Below are positions 54,001 through 64,000 of a stretch of DNA of 64,000 nt, piece by piece; position 1 is the stretch's first letter; each line of letters starts with the position of its first letter. The position numbers and the translations under genes are program-made. The DNA is from Symbiodinium natans (Eukaryota > Sar > Dinophyceae > Suessiales > Symbiodiniaceae): contig CAJNDS010000313.1 in the NCBI GenBank assembly GCA_905221605.1, positions 148,978-212,977 on the forward strand. The letters are read 5' to 3'. Under the pieces are notes generated by a model. That model made no database searches and had not been told where the DNA came from. It was given only the letters and a program-made list of their open reading frames with translations.

Positions 54001-57000
54001 AGCTGCTAAGTACGGGATTTGCCAAGTCGTTTTCAATGCCACCTCGATGACAATGGCTCGAAGCACCAACACGCCGTCCACCCTGTCAAAGAAGACCTGC
54101 GGCCAAGAGAAGCGCTGCTCGAAATTTATGATTGTGGCATGCTGCAGCATCAATCCTCAAGAGATGAGGAGAGCCATGAATGGAATCAAGAGGGGTCCGG
54201 ACAGGGACCCGCTGCCACGAAAGCAAGAGGGTGGGACGACAGGCCTCATCCTGGAAGAACTCCATGTTCCGTTGCCCCGACTGAAACATCCTCAGCGTAT
54301 GCGCTGTCATGCAATGGTCCTGGGCGCGTTTTGCATCTGAGAAACTTGTTCGACGGAGGCATCGGCGATGACAGGAACTGAACAAAGTCTGAGTCCACGC
54401 CGCAGCAAAAGTTGCCTCAGAGTCGTGTCAAAACAAACGAAAAAGCGGCCCTGTGAATTGAGGCCATCCTGTAAGTACAGACAGGTCTAGGAGGGTTTCT
54501 TTTTAAATCCTGGCTCTAGCATATCGGCGGAGGAATGACGGAGATCGCCGATAGCTGGCATCTCTTGCGCAGTGCTGTTGGTTCCTAGGCCTCACTTGCT
54601 GCGGAAGAAGCACGGGTTTTGCGAATCCCAGTTTTAGCTTGCGTGCCATCGTACCGCCCTCGTCCTCGCCTCCTGCAGAGGGTGCCTAGAGGCGGGGCTG
54701 GTGCCTTCAGCCACTGCTTCCACGGAGCCTTGAGCGCTGCAGTGCTGCTACGTGCTGCTGTAGCGATTATCGTCGTTGAGTTTCGGGCACCGACGCTGAT
54801 TTCCTTGTTGCTGGGCATTCATGGCCGAACAAGTGTTTGCACCATTTCGCTGTCAGGTGGCGGGTGGGTCCCGATTTTTGGTCGTTGCTTTGATAGCGAT
54901 TCTTTGTGGATGTCCTCACAGACCGGAGGGTTTTAATGCCACAGTGCGAGAGGTGTCGGGACCAACAGTCTTGGGCTCGTGCATGCTTTGGCGCCAAGAG
55001 GTGCCTCGCTCACCCCTTCCAAGGAGCTTCCCTGTCTGGTTTCGTTGCGTGGTCGGCGTCCCGTCAGTTGAGGGGTGGGGGGTTCCTGATATGCTCTCAG
55101 ATTCCAACTCAGAGAAGGGTTTGAGACTCGGCTGAGCTAGTTTCCGTGAAACTTCCAAGCACCCCTGATGCAAGCCCTTTTGGCAGGCTTTCGCGACATG
55201 TCCTCTGATTCCACTGGTGCTCATGACGGTACTCTGTTTGCAAGCAAGCGTCTCGAAGGAAACTCCTCAAAACAGGGTGCACAAGAGCGCCACTCTTTTT
55301 CCATGCATCCTCTCGATATTCCATTCTCTTTTGCAGATTCGTGTGGGCAGATAGGAATGCTGCGAATTGCACAGAGAAGAATGATGTAAAACACGGACAG
55401 ACAAAGAGAGAGAGAGAGAGAGAGCGATAGAGAGAAAAAACAATAGAAAGAGAGCCAGAGATAGCTGCACCTTCGCACTCTTCCACAGTTCTGCACACTT
55501 CTGCACATCGAGCGCCATATGCTCTCCTTCTTCTCTTCGGGGGCGGCGGTCTGCTTGGCCGCCGCGTTCATGATGTTCTCAGCCAGACACCGGAGACTCT
55601 ACTTGAGCTCACAATTCAAGACCTGTTGCCTTTACCCGTCTACTTTGCTGGCAGATGGCGATCCAGTGCTCAAAGTCGCGGAAGACCTCCCAGCGATGTC
55701 TGAAGGTTTGCATTTCGGATCGGCCTATAAACAGACAGTAACTTTGTGCCGAGCAACACACTTGAGCGGGGGCAAACCGGCAAGATCGCTTTCAGAAGCC
55801 ACTCGAAGGAATGGGTACTCACCTGGGAAAAGCAGATGCTCAAGCTTGACTCTTCGGCAGCAACTGAGTTGCTCAAGGCCTCATTGGTTTAGACTCCAAT
55901 GCCCTGAAATCGAAACCACATGCAAGAATGCTGGTCTCTGACTTATTCGTAGCAGAAAGCATATACAAACATCATCCATCTGACCACCAACCACCAACTC
56001 ACATGCTCTAGGCTTGCTGCGCGGAATGGTATCTGCTCTGCCACAAGTTCGAAACCAAACAAAATCGTTCTGCGCCTTGATGCTCTTGTAGCTGCGATGT
56101 GTCGCCATCCCACTCTGAAACGTCCTCCAGAAGGTCCTTGCTTCCGACATGCGTTCGAGCCCTCAGCAGAATCAAGCTTGCTGCCAAGCTGCGCACAGCT
56201 TTTGAACAACCTTTTGCATTCCTAGGCACAGAAACGCTTTGTGCCTTGCCATGAAGCTCACCTTCAGCTCACCCATCTCCAAACAACCGAGTGACGCAGC
56301 TGCCTGCTTCGGCTTTCAGGCGATTTGTCGCCTGTGCAAACGATGGGATTCTCTGCAAGAACCAAGAAAAGGCCCTTTCAAGTCAAGGCACCAGAAGTGC
56401 CAAAGAGGTGATGGGATTTGCGCAAAAAACAAGACAAGGCCCGTTCAAATCAAGCCACCAGCAGTGCCAAAGAGGTCAATGTAGTTGGGCTTCTGCCCGG
56501 CGCAGTTGAAGAAGCAGTCATTGTAATCCGGCGTAGTGCCCCGATTGATTGGATCAGATGCATCGATGCCCAGATGGATCCGAACCTTCAACCGGAAGGG
56601 ATTGAAAGTCTTCTCATACCTTTTCGCCAGTGTTGGCAGAAAGCGCTCGTAATTGTCGCTGGGCATAAAGACCTTGGGCATGTTGGGGTCGGGCGTGACG
56701 TATGTCGCCGTCCACATGCAGGCAGCTGCCCAAACGCCGAAAACGCCGAGCAATGGGAACTTGAAGGTCTTGACCTGCAAGAGCCCATAAGAGCAGCTGC
56801 CGCACGTGACAATGCACAGAAGCTGATCGTGTCCTGCATCATGTTGGGATGCCCTTTCTACGCAGTTTGTGCGTGCCGGGCTAGGGCACAGGCGAAGAGG
56901 AAGAATGTGTCGTGAAACCACCTGAGGCTCTTTGATGGCTGATTGCACTCTTCAATCAAAATCACGGTATTTTGGTCAAAGTCAAGGAACTTCTCCATGG

Positions 57001-59819
57001 GGCGCAGCGCATCTGCCTAACGTCGGCATGTCACAAGGAGGCACTCAGACAATGCATTGGTACCATTGCCCGGCAAACCAGCACAGTCCACTCAACACTT
57101 GCGGTGTATGACCGGAAACCTTCCCTGCAAGATCACAATACCCTCGCACAGTGCCCGCTCCTCGATCGAGGGCGTTGGCGCAGGCTTTGGCTTCTTCAGA
57201 CGCTCGTTTGCACAGACCTGGCTCAGCATTCTCTGCTCCGCCAATACCCCAGAATGGAGTTCACGTGTTAACAACTACCCTACCTTCACGTTGCACACGG
57301 TCGCTTAGGACGGTGGTCGGACATGTGACGGCACATGGGGATTGGCAACAGCACAGCTTGAGTAACATGTTCATGAATTCTCACACGCATGGAATGAAAT
57401 CAACTGTGCAGTGAAGACGATGGCCAGGAAGAAGGAGAAGTCAATGAAGAAGTTGGTCACGATGAGGCACGCCTTTGAAAAGCAATGAAGCACGGCTGGC
57501 TCCCAAACGTCTTCGAAACAGCTATTGCCAGCTGCTGCATGAGGCACGCAGAACATGCCAAAGGTTCTGATCGAAGGAAAGTCCGAGACTGAGTTCCTTA
57601 GAAAAAGCGCAAAAACAAAACACATTCAGAGCTAAAGCGCAGCTCTTGCCATTAGTCACAGGCGGGGCTGCCTCTGATGCTTCAGAAAAGTGTCGATGCG
57701 AAAGCAAAGAAAGTTGTCAAGGAGGTGCACCTTATCGGTTCGGAAGATTCGTTGTTATTCCTTATTATTTCCTATTTCTATTCTTACTTATTCTTACTGA
57801 TTATTACTTATTATTACTCATGATTACTTATTGGTACTTATTATTACTGATTATTGCTGATTATTACTTATTATTACTTATTATTATTTAATATTACTTA
57901 GCATTGCTGATTATTACTTATTATTACTTATTATTACTTATTATTACTTATTATTACTTATTATTACTTATTATTACTTATTATTACTTATTATTACTTA
58001 TTCTTACTTATTCTTACTTATTCTTACTTATTCTTACTTACTAGTACCTATTATTACTACTTATGACTTGTTATTGCTTAATATTACTTATTGTTTACTA
58101 CTACTTATTATTACTATGAAGCAGATGAGCAGTGGAGCAATATCCGCCAAAGAGAGGTCTTGGAGACAGCTCTCGGCCCCAGACAGGCAAGCCTTCGAGG
58201 CGTGGTGCACAGCCGGGGACATGATGGCACCTTAGCAAAGCACCAGCCAAAGCACCTGCAAAGCACCTGCAAAGCACCTGCAAGCCAGCTTCAGTTTGGC
58301 AGGACATCTGGGAAGCCCTGCTCCCAACAAAAAAGGGACAGGGAGACGATGCAAACCCCGAGACATCAAAAGAGCTTTCAGGCTTTCGGAGGCAGACCGC
58401 AGCCGGCCAACACCACACATGTGACGAAATGGGGAAGACGGCCGGTGGATTTGCTTTCCGGCGCTCGACCGGGGTCCCGGGTTCGAAGCAATTGCCATCC
58501 GGAACAGACCAGCCCCCTTCTGCTCACAGGATGCGCATCGGAACGTTGTTTCCCTGCCCCCCCGCAACAACAGAAGCACAAGCAAGCTAGAAGCTACTCC
58601 TGAATTCCACGGAGCACTGAAGTTGGTGGGCCGTCCTTCGGCTTCAGCCTCGGCCTTCTCTTGGCCATAAGCATCCTGTGTCGCAGGCAGACCCCGGCAC
58701 TTTCAGTCGAGAGCGGAGGTAAACATGACATCCGCCCCCCCTGCGCACCATGATGACGAAGGCATCATCCACCCCCACACCCAAGATGATGAAGAGGCCA
58801 TTCAAGTGCAGCAATCCTCAGTTGCACGTTGGGCATGCAGGTGCTCCGAGAAGACAGCTTGTGCCAAGAATCCGATGTACCTCTGCCCAAAGACGAGCGT
58901 GTACAGCCTCAGCACCGGCTACGGCTCAGCTTGGAGCCCTGCTCACCCAGGCTTGGCGTGGGGATTTGTGAGGACCGAACCGGAAATCCGAGTCATAAAA
59001 GCCCTGCGCCACTTCAGAAAAGAGTATGACGCAGAGTCAGTACACAGGAGCGACTGAGTCGGAACGCAAGACAGGCAGTCAGGAGAAAAACGACCCACAG
59101 AAGAGAAAACAATCGAGACATGGAGACGAAGAAACGATGAACGACACAGCCTGAAGGGTGATTTTTGAGACTTCACATTGCTGCAACTTCGGTTGCAGAG
59201 GTTGCACACCACACGTATGAAACCCAGGTCGAGTGGACACCCATACACCCCTAAACTTGCCTCCATTGCACTGGCCATCAACCCAGCGACTTGTCAGTGT
59301 CATAAAACAAACCATTTCCCAAACCATCCACTCTTGTTCCCCGAATCAAGCCGCGACACAACAGCGCTGGGCCGAAGGCAAAGACGATCATGGCAATAAT
59401 CTCAGGAGACAGAGTCCGGCTGATGGATTGAAGTGATTGAACATGTGCAACAACAAAGCATGGTTGGGCACTGAAACGGGGAGCTTCAGGTTGGCTGTTG
59501 ATCATGTTTGTAAGGCAAGCCTGACACACACACACACACACACACTACGCCATGCACAACTGGCATGACATGCAACCAGCGACCCTCAAAAGTGAGGTTG
59601 TGCGTTGAACGTATCTTAATGACCTCTTTCCCGGGCTCAGTAGGTTCGTGATCTGATAATCATCCGAGCTCTCAGACTTTGACTGCCCGAAATCTTTACT
59701 ACGGCATAGCTACTCTCAATCATGCAGCTGGGGCACAGAAACACCCAGGAATACAGAGCCTGTGGTATAAGAGATGTATGCCAGCATGAAAAGAATGGAA
59801 GCGGTAATCCAGCGTGCAT
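51078..59819 (-). CDS. Dispatched/Patched-like RND-superfamily membrane protein, many small exons
   Basis: Exons on minus, 5' to 3': 59819-59745 (helix 2, ASILFMLAYISYTTGSVFLG), 58907-58873 (LYTLVFGQRYI), 58816-58749 (helix 4, GLFIILGVGVDDAFVIM), 57596-57548 (SVSDFPSIRTFGMFC), 57472-57387 (VTNFFIDFSFFLAIVFTAQ), 56774-56459 (second-half start), 55724-55636, 55598-55499, 53236-53169 (QDAMNSEVFDGIKLSLQLA), 53118-53025 (FLAFLVLLGATQNYLLALI), 52872-52761 (helix 10, YVMVIGLSVDYVIHL), 52536-52420 (KMGVSVISGAISS), 51821-51713 (helix 12, SLIFFSALLLVAGPSGEQ), 51159-51078 (C-terminus). Both RND signatures (GVGVDDAF; GLSVDY) occur in the right halves and order. Most adjacent exons match in phase. The 5' end and some exons (54.4-53.3, 59.7-58.9 and between 52.4 and 51.2 kb) are missing. 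The family exports lipids or sterol-modified proteins using ion gradients; the substrate here is unknown. Confidence 0.75.
51160..51712. other. Intron-like region of the RND gene
   Basis: Lies between the helix-12 exon and the C-terminal exon. The phases of these two do not match under my boundaries, so another small exon may be hidden here. The Lys-rich plus frame at 51430-51801 is antisense to coding exons and not supported. Confidence 0.35.
52291..52307. repeat. Poly-C tract
   Basis: A run of 17 C on plus inside an intron of the RND gene. Confidence 0.9.
52420..52536 (-). CDS. RND gene exon, helix 11 region
   Basis: 39 codons, phase 0 at both ends, between a CCAG acceptor and a GT donor (CCTT|GTGAGA). 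It contains LKVTKMGVSVISGAISSAP, matching the conserved loop and helix after the HL motif in Dispatched-like proteins. Confidence 0.65.
52761..52872 (-). CDS. RND gene exon with GLSVDY motif (helix 10)
   Basis: The acceptor CTGCAG is followed by 37 codons plus one base, ending at a GC donor (CTTAG|GCCAGG). It reads AVCMNWKTSVSEAI then IYVMVIGLSVDYVIHL. The acidic residue in GLSVDY is the conserved proton- or ion-coupling position of the second RND half. This is the strongest single piece of evidence for the family, together with the helix-4 exon. Confidence 0.8.
52930..52995 (+). repeat. Degenerate TTTAGGG-like patch in an intron
   Basis: GTTAGGGTT, GTTAGGGTTT and GGGTTTAGGGTTT strings within about 65 bases, much degraded compared with the arrays at 3 and 8 kb. 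Confidence 0.6.
53300..54385 (-). CDS. Candidate loop-2 exons of the RND gene
   Basis: Two coding-like minus stretches. At about 53908-53815 one reads YACPVRWTDQFKLCHEDGIK then LNNHWDKLLGFI after a TTTAG acceptor. At about 53790-53525 one reads AQRFIDDFAKSEAKKVLCLL, LKLLWNGVASQDFARES and LPNAIFATDMLLGKYIGSLL. A third stretch near 54110-54000 includes FFDRVDGVLVLRAIVIEVAL. Their position between the second-half start and helix 8 fits the large extracellular loop of RND proteins. Boundaries and order of splicing are unresolved. Confidence 0.4.
54400..55400. other. Intron-like region with one basic coding-like frame
   Basis: A 77-codon minus frame (54818-54585, KAPWKQWLKAPAPP, basic and Ala/Pro-rich) has no splice support. 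I cannot place it in the RND gene. A GA microsatellite follows at 55401-55432. Confidence 0.35.
55401..55450. repeat. (GA)n microsatellite in an intron of the RND gene
   Basis: A purine GA run on plus next to A-rich sequence. The Leu/Ser repeats in minus frames are by-products. Confidence 0.9.
55636..55724 (-). CDS. RND gene exon, extracellular loop
   Basis: Bounded by TTATAG and a canonical GT donor (GACGG|GTAAAG). It reads RSEMQTFRHRWEVFRDFEHW then IAICQQSRR. It is soluble and aromatic-rich, as expected for the second large loop. It ends in phase 0 and the next candidate exon (55598-55499, CLAENIMNAAAKQTAAPEEK) begins in phase 0. Confidence 0.6.
56459..56774 (-). CDS. RND gene exon, start of second half (helix 7 and loop)
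   Basis: The largest exon of the gene (316 nt), after a TTGCAG acceptor. It begins KTFKFPLLGVFGVWAAACM, a transmembrane helix, then TYVTPDPNMPKVFMPSDNYE and RFLPTLAKRYEKTFNPFRLK. It ends near NYIDLFGTAG at a GT donor. The NMPKVFMPSDNY stretch is the hallmark of the loop that opens the second RND half in Dispatched/Patched-like proteins. Confidence 0.75.
57757..58112. repeat. Minisatellite with 10-bp unit TTATTACTTA
   Basis: About 35 units in 350 bases, near-perfect in the centre (57910-58000) with TTCTTACTTA and TGATTATTAC variants at the edges. It is AT-rich (80% in the consensus) and lies in an intron of the RND gene. Confidence 0.95.
58749..58816 (-). CDS. RND gene exon with GVGVDDAF motif (helix 4)
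   Basis: 68 nt reading LLHLNGLFIILGVGVDDAFV then IM before a GT donor (CATG|GTGCGC). The paired acidic residues in GVGVDD are the conserved coupling motif of the first RND half. The preceding microexon (58907-58873, 35 nt) joins it in phase if the intron is GA-AG; both edges carry GGATT. Confidence 0.8.
59524..59545. repeat. (CA)n microsatellite
   Basis: A CA dinucleotide run of about 22 bases, in the 5' intron region of the RND gene. Confidence 0.9.
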
Positions 59820-60619
59820 CTCGAGGAATGTTGTAGGCGATGTACCTCATTCCCAAGGCTCCCCACACTCACTTCTTCCACATAGCTACAGTTATCTTGC
59901 ATCAAGCTACTGTTTCAGCAGAGGGCTTCCATTTTGCATACTGTTTGCATCGAAGGACATCCTGAGTTTGGCAGAAGACCTTCGCATTGCCGCAGCGCAA
60001 TCAAGACACAGAACTCATCTCAGCCAAGAATCTTAAAGCCTGGGCAGGCACGGACGATCATTCAAGAGGAGTCACACAACTGATCTGCAAAGCATTTGAC
60101 TCGCCTTTGGCTTTGTTGTTCAAATCCACGAGCAGATCATTGTAGGTGTTGAAGATCCATTCCATTATGTATTCTGACGCCTACGATTTCAGAACATCAG
60201 CAACCATAAGACTGAAAACAGAAATTTCCTAACAGCAAAGCTACAAGATGGACCCTCAAGCGACGTGACAAGCTGGCCTCGTTTCGGCCTGTCTCGGCAT
60301 TCATCCCGGTCCAGTGTTCATTTACATTCCTCGCATGACCAACGCAGGACCAACCAAGCTCAACTCCGCTTGGCAGCCGCGCAATGGTACCATGCCAAGC
60401 AGCTTGAGGGGAAATCCAAAGAAGAAAAGCGTGTGAAGCGATTTGACCTGCAATCCGATGACCAACTACGATGAACTCAAGGTGTCACGTGCTCTCTTGA
60501 AAAAATGAAGTCCTGACCTGGGTGTTGCGCTTCTTGCAGACGCCATGCTCTCGGTTCTGACAGCTTCCAGCATCGTCATCTCCAACCCTTAGCGGCTATC
60601 GTTAGTGCTACCAGGCTCC

Positions 60620-60775
60620 GCAAGTGTTTCGCAAAGCAAGGCGGGTCTTGCCGAGGAGCACTGTGAAGAGATTTGGGAACTTCTTGGGGAAGAGAACAAG
60701 TTCCTCCTGAGATTGGCGCAGCTGTTTCAAGACGCCTCTTTCACCGACTAAGTCAACAGTCAGATGCTGGACTGC
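60620..60775 (-). CDS. Exon candidate, unknown
   Basis: The minus strand reads DAVQHLTVDLVGERGVLKQL then SQEELVLFPKKFPNLFTVLL, a soluble, amphipathic stretch that looks like real protein. No partner exon was established. It could belong to the N-terminal part of the RND gene or to another gene. Confidence 0.3.
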
Positions 60776-61984
60776 GTCTGCCCATGCCAAGAATCGCGTC
60801 CAAGGTTGTCTCCGGTGAATGTGACACTGACAGAAGAAAAGCAGCACTACAAACACTCTGCAAGGGTCGAAACGAACATGCCGAATATAGTGCACACAAT
60901 GAGACCCGGCCTATCTCCTTGGCACGACCAGCCTGCCCAAGACCCAAGCTTAGCCACCAGCTCGTGCGAACACCCTGCCCTACCTTTCGGAAGGTCGTTG
61001 GGAGAGTTCCGGCGTCGGCACTCACAGCCGCCAGACCAGCGACGCCGCCCGATCATATAATCCCTCGGCAATTCCCAACTGTCATTCCATGCTGGGTTGT
61101 TGAGAACTGGGCTGCTGGGGATCTCACCGGCACTCCTGCGCAACATTTCGACAAGATCGGTGTGGAGCAAGGTTGTTGGAGCCGGACGCTGAACTGAAAC
61201 AATCCAGTGGCTGCCCGATGAAAACAGATGAGTTTGAAAATCCCGCTGAGCAGCAACTGACACTCCTGTGTTTGCTGTGATGTCCCAATCGTCGTGTAGA
61301 ATGGCATAGGCACCTGACAGCTGCAGGAAGCTTCGCGGAGATGGCAGCTCAACGTCACTGCGCGTATCCACAGATCAAAGTCCAAGTCCAAGCCGGTGGA
61401 CAGCCATCACGAACGGATGCGGAATCACCCGATCCAACACCCTCCGCCGAGCGAAGAAAGCATGGGCAGCGTTGTCACCTGAGCAGGTTGAGCACCTAAT
61501 ACCCGACGCCGCATTCAAAAAGCCCGACTCATGGCATCTTCTGCATTGTTCTGCAGCGAGCCGCCAGCAAGGTCTCCACATGTCTGGCTTTTCAATATTG
61601 GATTGCGCCTGCGCCGACTCATTTGTTCTGGATCACTGCAAGCTTCATTGCCTGAGGCACCCAGTTCAGTCCGCACAAACAGGCATTCGCGGCAATCTGC
61701 CTCTCTTTTGGCGAAGAACAAAAAACAAACGGAAAGACGTCACTGACCATCATTGGTGGCAGAGGTCGATCCTACACACCAAGTTGCTCCACTGCTGCGC
61801 GTGCTGTCTGTGATCAGCATTCTTCCATGGGCACTTCTCCTTGAAGAGTGAGCTCTTTACCTCTAGCTATGCCTTAGAAAGACTACATCGGCTGACGCTG
61901 CACAGCAGAGTCAAGACTCAGAGTGAACTCGACAAAGCTCAACTGAGTCATCATCGTAGCCTGGAGTGGTTTTGGTTCATGCAC

Positions 61985-62185
61985 GCCCCCACGAAGATGC
62001 CCACCCCATCCTATCAACAGCTTGCGCTGGCGGCAAAGCAAGCCGAAACATCTTCGAGGCAATGCAAGTCTCGTGGCTTGTCCAGTAATTGAGGACCTTT
62101 GCAACGTATGCGCCCGCCTGCAGGAAGCACAGCAGCGCGCAGTGTGGTAGCTTCGACAGTTCATCAAGTGCTGGATCACTACATG
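61985..62185 (-). CDS. Exon candidate, unknown
   Basis: The minus strand reads ALDELSKLPHCALLCFLQAG then AYVAKVLNYWTSHETCIASK. It is internally split by a possible CTGCAG acceptor and an AAAG|GTCC donor. Mixed helical character, family not recognised. Confidence 0.3.
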
Positions 62186-62319
62186 CACTGAAGAGAAGAG
62201 TCACACTGCAATAGTAACTTCACAGCGAAACAAGGCGGAGGCGAAGGACAATCAAAGATACGGAGTGTGCATGTGTGAGAGGGCCAATGTGAAAGAAGGA
62301 GGGAAGGAGGCGGGGGGCG

Positions 62320-62425
62320 CTCCGGCTCGGCCTCGGGCTTCGTCAGCTTCTGAAAGCCTCTTTCGAAGTCCCACATCTGCTGCAGGCTGATGTCCCAATT
62401 CAGCGCCATCTGGACCTCGCATCTC
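62320..62425 (-). CDS. Exon candidate, unknown
   Basis: The minus strand reads QMALNWDISLQQMWDFERGF then QKLTKPEAEPERPPPP. It looks like a real soluble segment running into a Pro-rich linker. No splice partner was confirmed. Confidence 0.3.
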
Positions 62426-62893
62426 TGGACGGGGCGCTGTAAGTTTTAGAATGTATGGCTTAGAGTTTCGTGCTTAGTACAGTTGAGGGTTTCTTGGCAC
62501 TTTCTGAGGAAGCTGCCTATGAAAGGGTGTGTCCTCTCTGTCTCACTCTCTCTCACACTCCCACCATGTGTGGATGCATAGTCTCGTCAGTGACCAGCGG
62601 TTGCTACCACCATGAGGGAAAGCATCTGTCTGGCCGTTTGGGGCCAATGCCGGCAGAGGGGGTCCATGCTTCCAAGGCACATCATTGTAGATGAGGGCTA
62701 AACAGCCACAATTCGACATCTCCTGGCTCAGAGAGTCCAGGGGAATCAATGAGAGCACACTGATAAAATTAGCACACTGCTACTGCTGCACAGCACCCCG
62801 GTCCGAGGGCAGAGAGCTGGATGCCTCGCTGCACCAGCTATCCACAATGTCCTCTCAAAGCGACGAGTGCGCAGATGACAACTAGAGAAAGAA

Positions 62894-62945
62894 AAAGAGC
62901 GAGATAGAGAGAGAGAGAGATGTATATATATATATATGTATATAT
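62894..62945. repeat. (GA)n followed by (AT)n microsatellite
   Basis: A GA-rich run then a TATATA run, about 50 bases in total. Confidence 0.9.
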
Positions 62946-64000
62946 CGAGGCTAATGGGCTCACGTTAACTTCTCCGGAGGCTTTCGCGGGCTTTGCATTT
63001 GCTTTGCCGCCATATGAGCCTCGCCAGGATCTTGGCCGAGCCTTTTGTCATAGTAGGCCGTTGCCTCCCCATATGCGACTGCTGCGTAAGGCAGCAGGGC
63101 CATTTTAATCATTCACAGCCTTTGCAGGAAAGCAGCACCCCCCCGCCTTCTTCATGAACCAACTGCCAGTGACCTTTCCCATTTGCTCCTGCGCGCTATG
63201 AAAGTCAGCAAACCTGGAACACGGCCTTTGACAAGCCCTGCCTTCTGCGTATCTTCCGGCGGCACTACACAGCGTGTCAAGTGATCCGTCCTGCAGTCGT
63301 CACCATCCGACAGCATTCACAGCTCATAAATATGACCTCTGTGCGCTTGGGCTTTGGCCACTGATGATGCGACTCGTTGATCCACAAATACCCGGTTCGG
63401 CGTAAATCTCAGTACCGGACATGGCTGCAAGCTGGAGAGTACATTGCAAGGACAGAAGCACCAACAAGGATTGCCAAGAGGGCGGACGTTTGCAGATCTA
63501 CTGTCCCGGTTTTGTAAGTGCAGCTGGGATTCTTTTCAGTTGAAAAGGTGGAGGGTCGGCTAGTGGCAGCCTCGGCAGCTTACAAGGAAGCAAACCGGCT
63601 ATGCGCTTGCGCTCGAACAAGACCAAGACCAAGTTAAATGCGTCACCCGGTCCATCCCGTCTGCTAGCAGTTTGTTGCATCGAGTCTACCTGTGGTCGAA
63701 TGTGGGATCATTGCGAGCTAAAGTGATGTCGTCTGCTGCTTGTCGCCAGCCTGTGTACTGACTGCAACGTTCACAACAGCCTAACGGAAAGCAGCAAGCA
63801 CAAAGGACTTGGCGACCTTCGGCCATAAAGTCACCCAGACACCGTTCCACGGCGGCGGCAGAGCTGGCAGACTTATCGTGCCCGAATGACTGTAAAGGGA
63901 GAAAGGCAGTCAGTCAGGAGCCTAGTAGCATGAAAACCTTGTAGTGCATATGCATACATAACTGTATCCCAGTTGGACTTTGCCAACGATAGCAGGTGCT

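Larger units (their letters stand above)
59820..64000. other. Upstream region with weak exon candidates
   Basis: The missing 5' exons of the RND gene should lie here, but I could not recognise helix 1. Weak minus-strand candidates are listed separately near 60.6, 62.1 and 62.4 kb. Another lies near 62750-62620 (SNCGCLALIYNDVPWKHGPP). Beyond 62.9 kb I see no coding signal. Confidence 0.35.

Noticed and set aside
1-64000. tRNA, rRNA, riboswitch, bacterial promoter or Shine-Dalgarno sites
   Set aside because: I saw no cloverleaf, rRNA core or consistent ribosome-binding sequence; the genes are eukaryotic in structure apart from the small island.
1-64000. Relict dinoflagellate spliced-leader sequences marking retroposed genes
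   Set aside because: I looked for the conserved 3' part (TTTTGGCTCAAG) and found only partial resemblances such as AAAGGCTCAAG near 9399, which is not enough.

Overview
The window looks like nuclear DNA of a dinoflagellate, most like a symbiodiniacean or a relative. Signs of this are small exons in long non-coding DNA, introns that fit GC-AG and GA-AG as well as GT-AG boundaries, interstitial TTTAGGG arrays, many microsatellites and a tandem array of same-direction gene copies. Nearly everything I can support is coded on the minus strand. I saw no rRNA, tRNA, CRISPR array, IS element or bacterial operon. Exon boundaries were chosen by eye from reading frame, phase and conserved motifs, so they are models.

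Layout. 1-12.7 kb is mostly non-coding, with TTTAGGG arrays at 3.0 and 8.4-8.9 kb. It holds a possible membrane-protein gene (3.1-4.1 kb) and a four-exon secreted protein of unknown function (10.5-11.2 kb). From 12.7 to 16.5 kb there are minus-strand membrane-protein exons on both sides of an AT-rich island (13.85-15.74 kb). The island carries compact foreign-looking ORFs, two of which share an ATGA stop/start overlap, and it is bracketed by inverted C-tract/AT-tract boundaries. 16.5-26.8 kb has only weak exon candidates. 26.8-28.9 kb holds a gene with an apparent ubiquitin-like N-terminus followed by about ten RCC1-like repeats.

29.37-47.29 kb is the main structure: nine head-to-tail copies (period 1.9-2.4 kb) of one minus-strand gene. 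Its product has a hydrophobic leader, an SH3b-like domain and a Pro/Ala-rich region built from 116-residue repeats that carry LPSVGTWL/LPSVATWL motifs. Five copies are open and four are broken. Two breaks coincide with long inverted repeats, one of them a perfect 83-bp palindrome, and two copies share the same 5-nt deletion.

48.5-49.65 kb holds tiny exons of a polyketide-synthase-type ketoreductase, with an apparent one-base frameshift. 51.08-59.82 kb holds a Dispatched/Patched-like (RND superfamily) membrane protein in many small exons. The signature motifs of both RND halves are present and in the expected order. 59.8-64 kb has only weak exon candidates.

Nothing ties these genes into one pathway. 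They look like independent nuclear genes, with the array as a lineage-specific expansion of a secreted or membrane-anchored protein.
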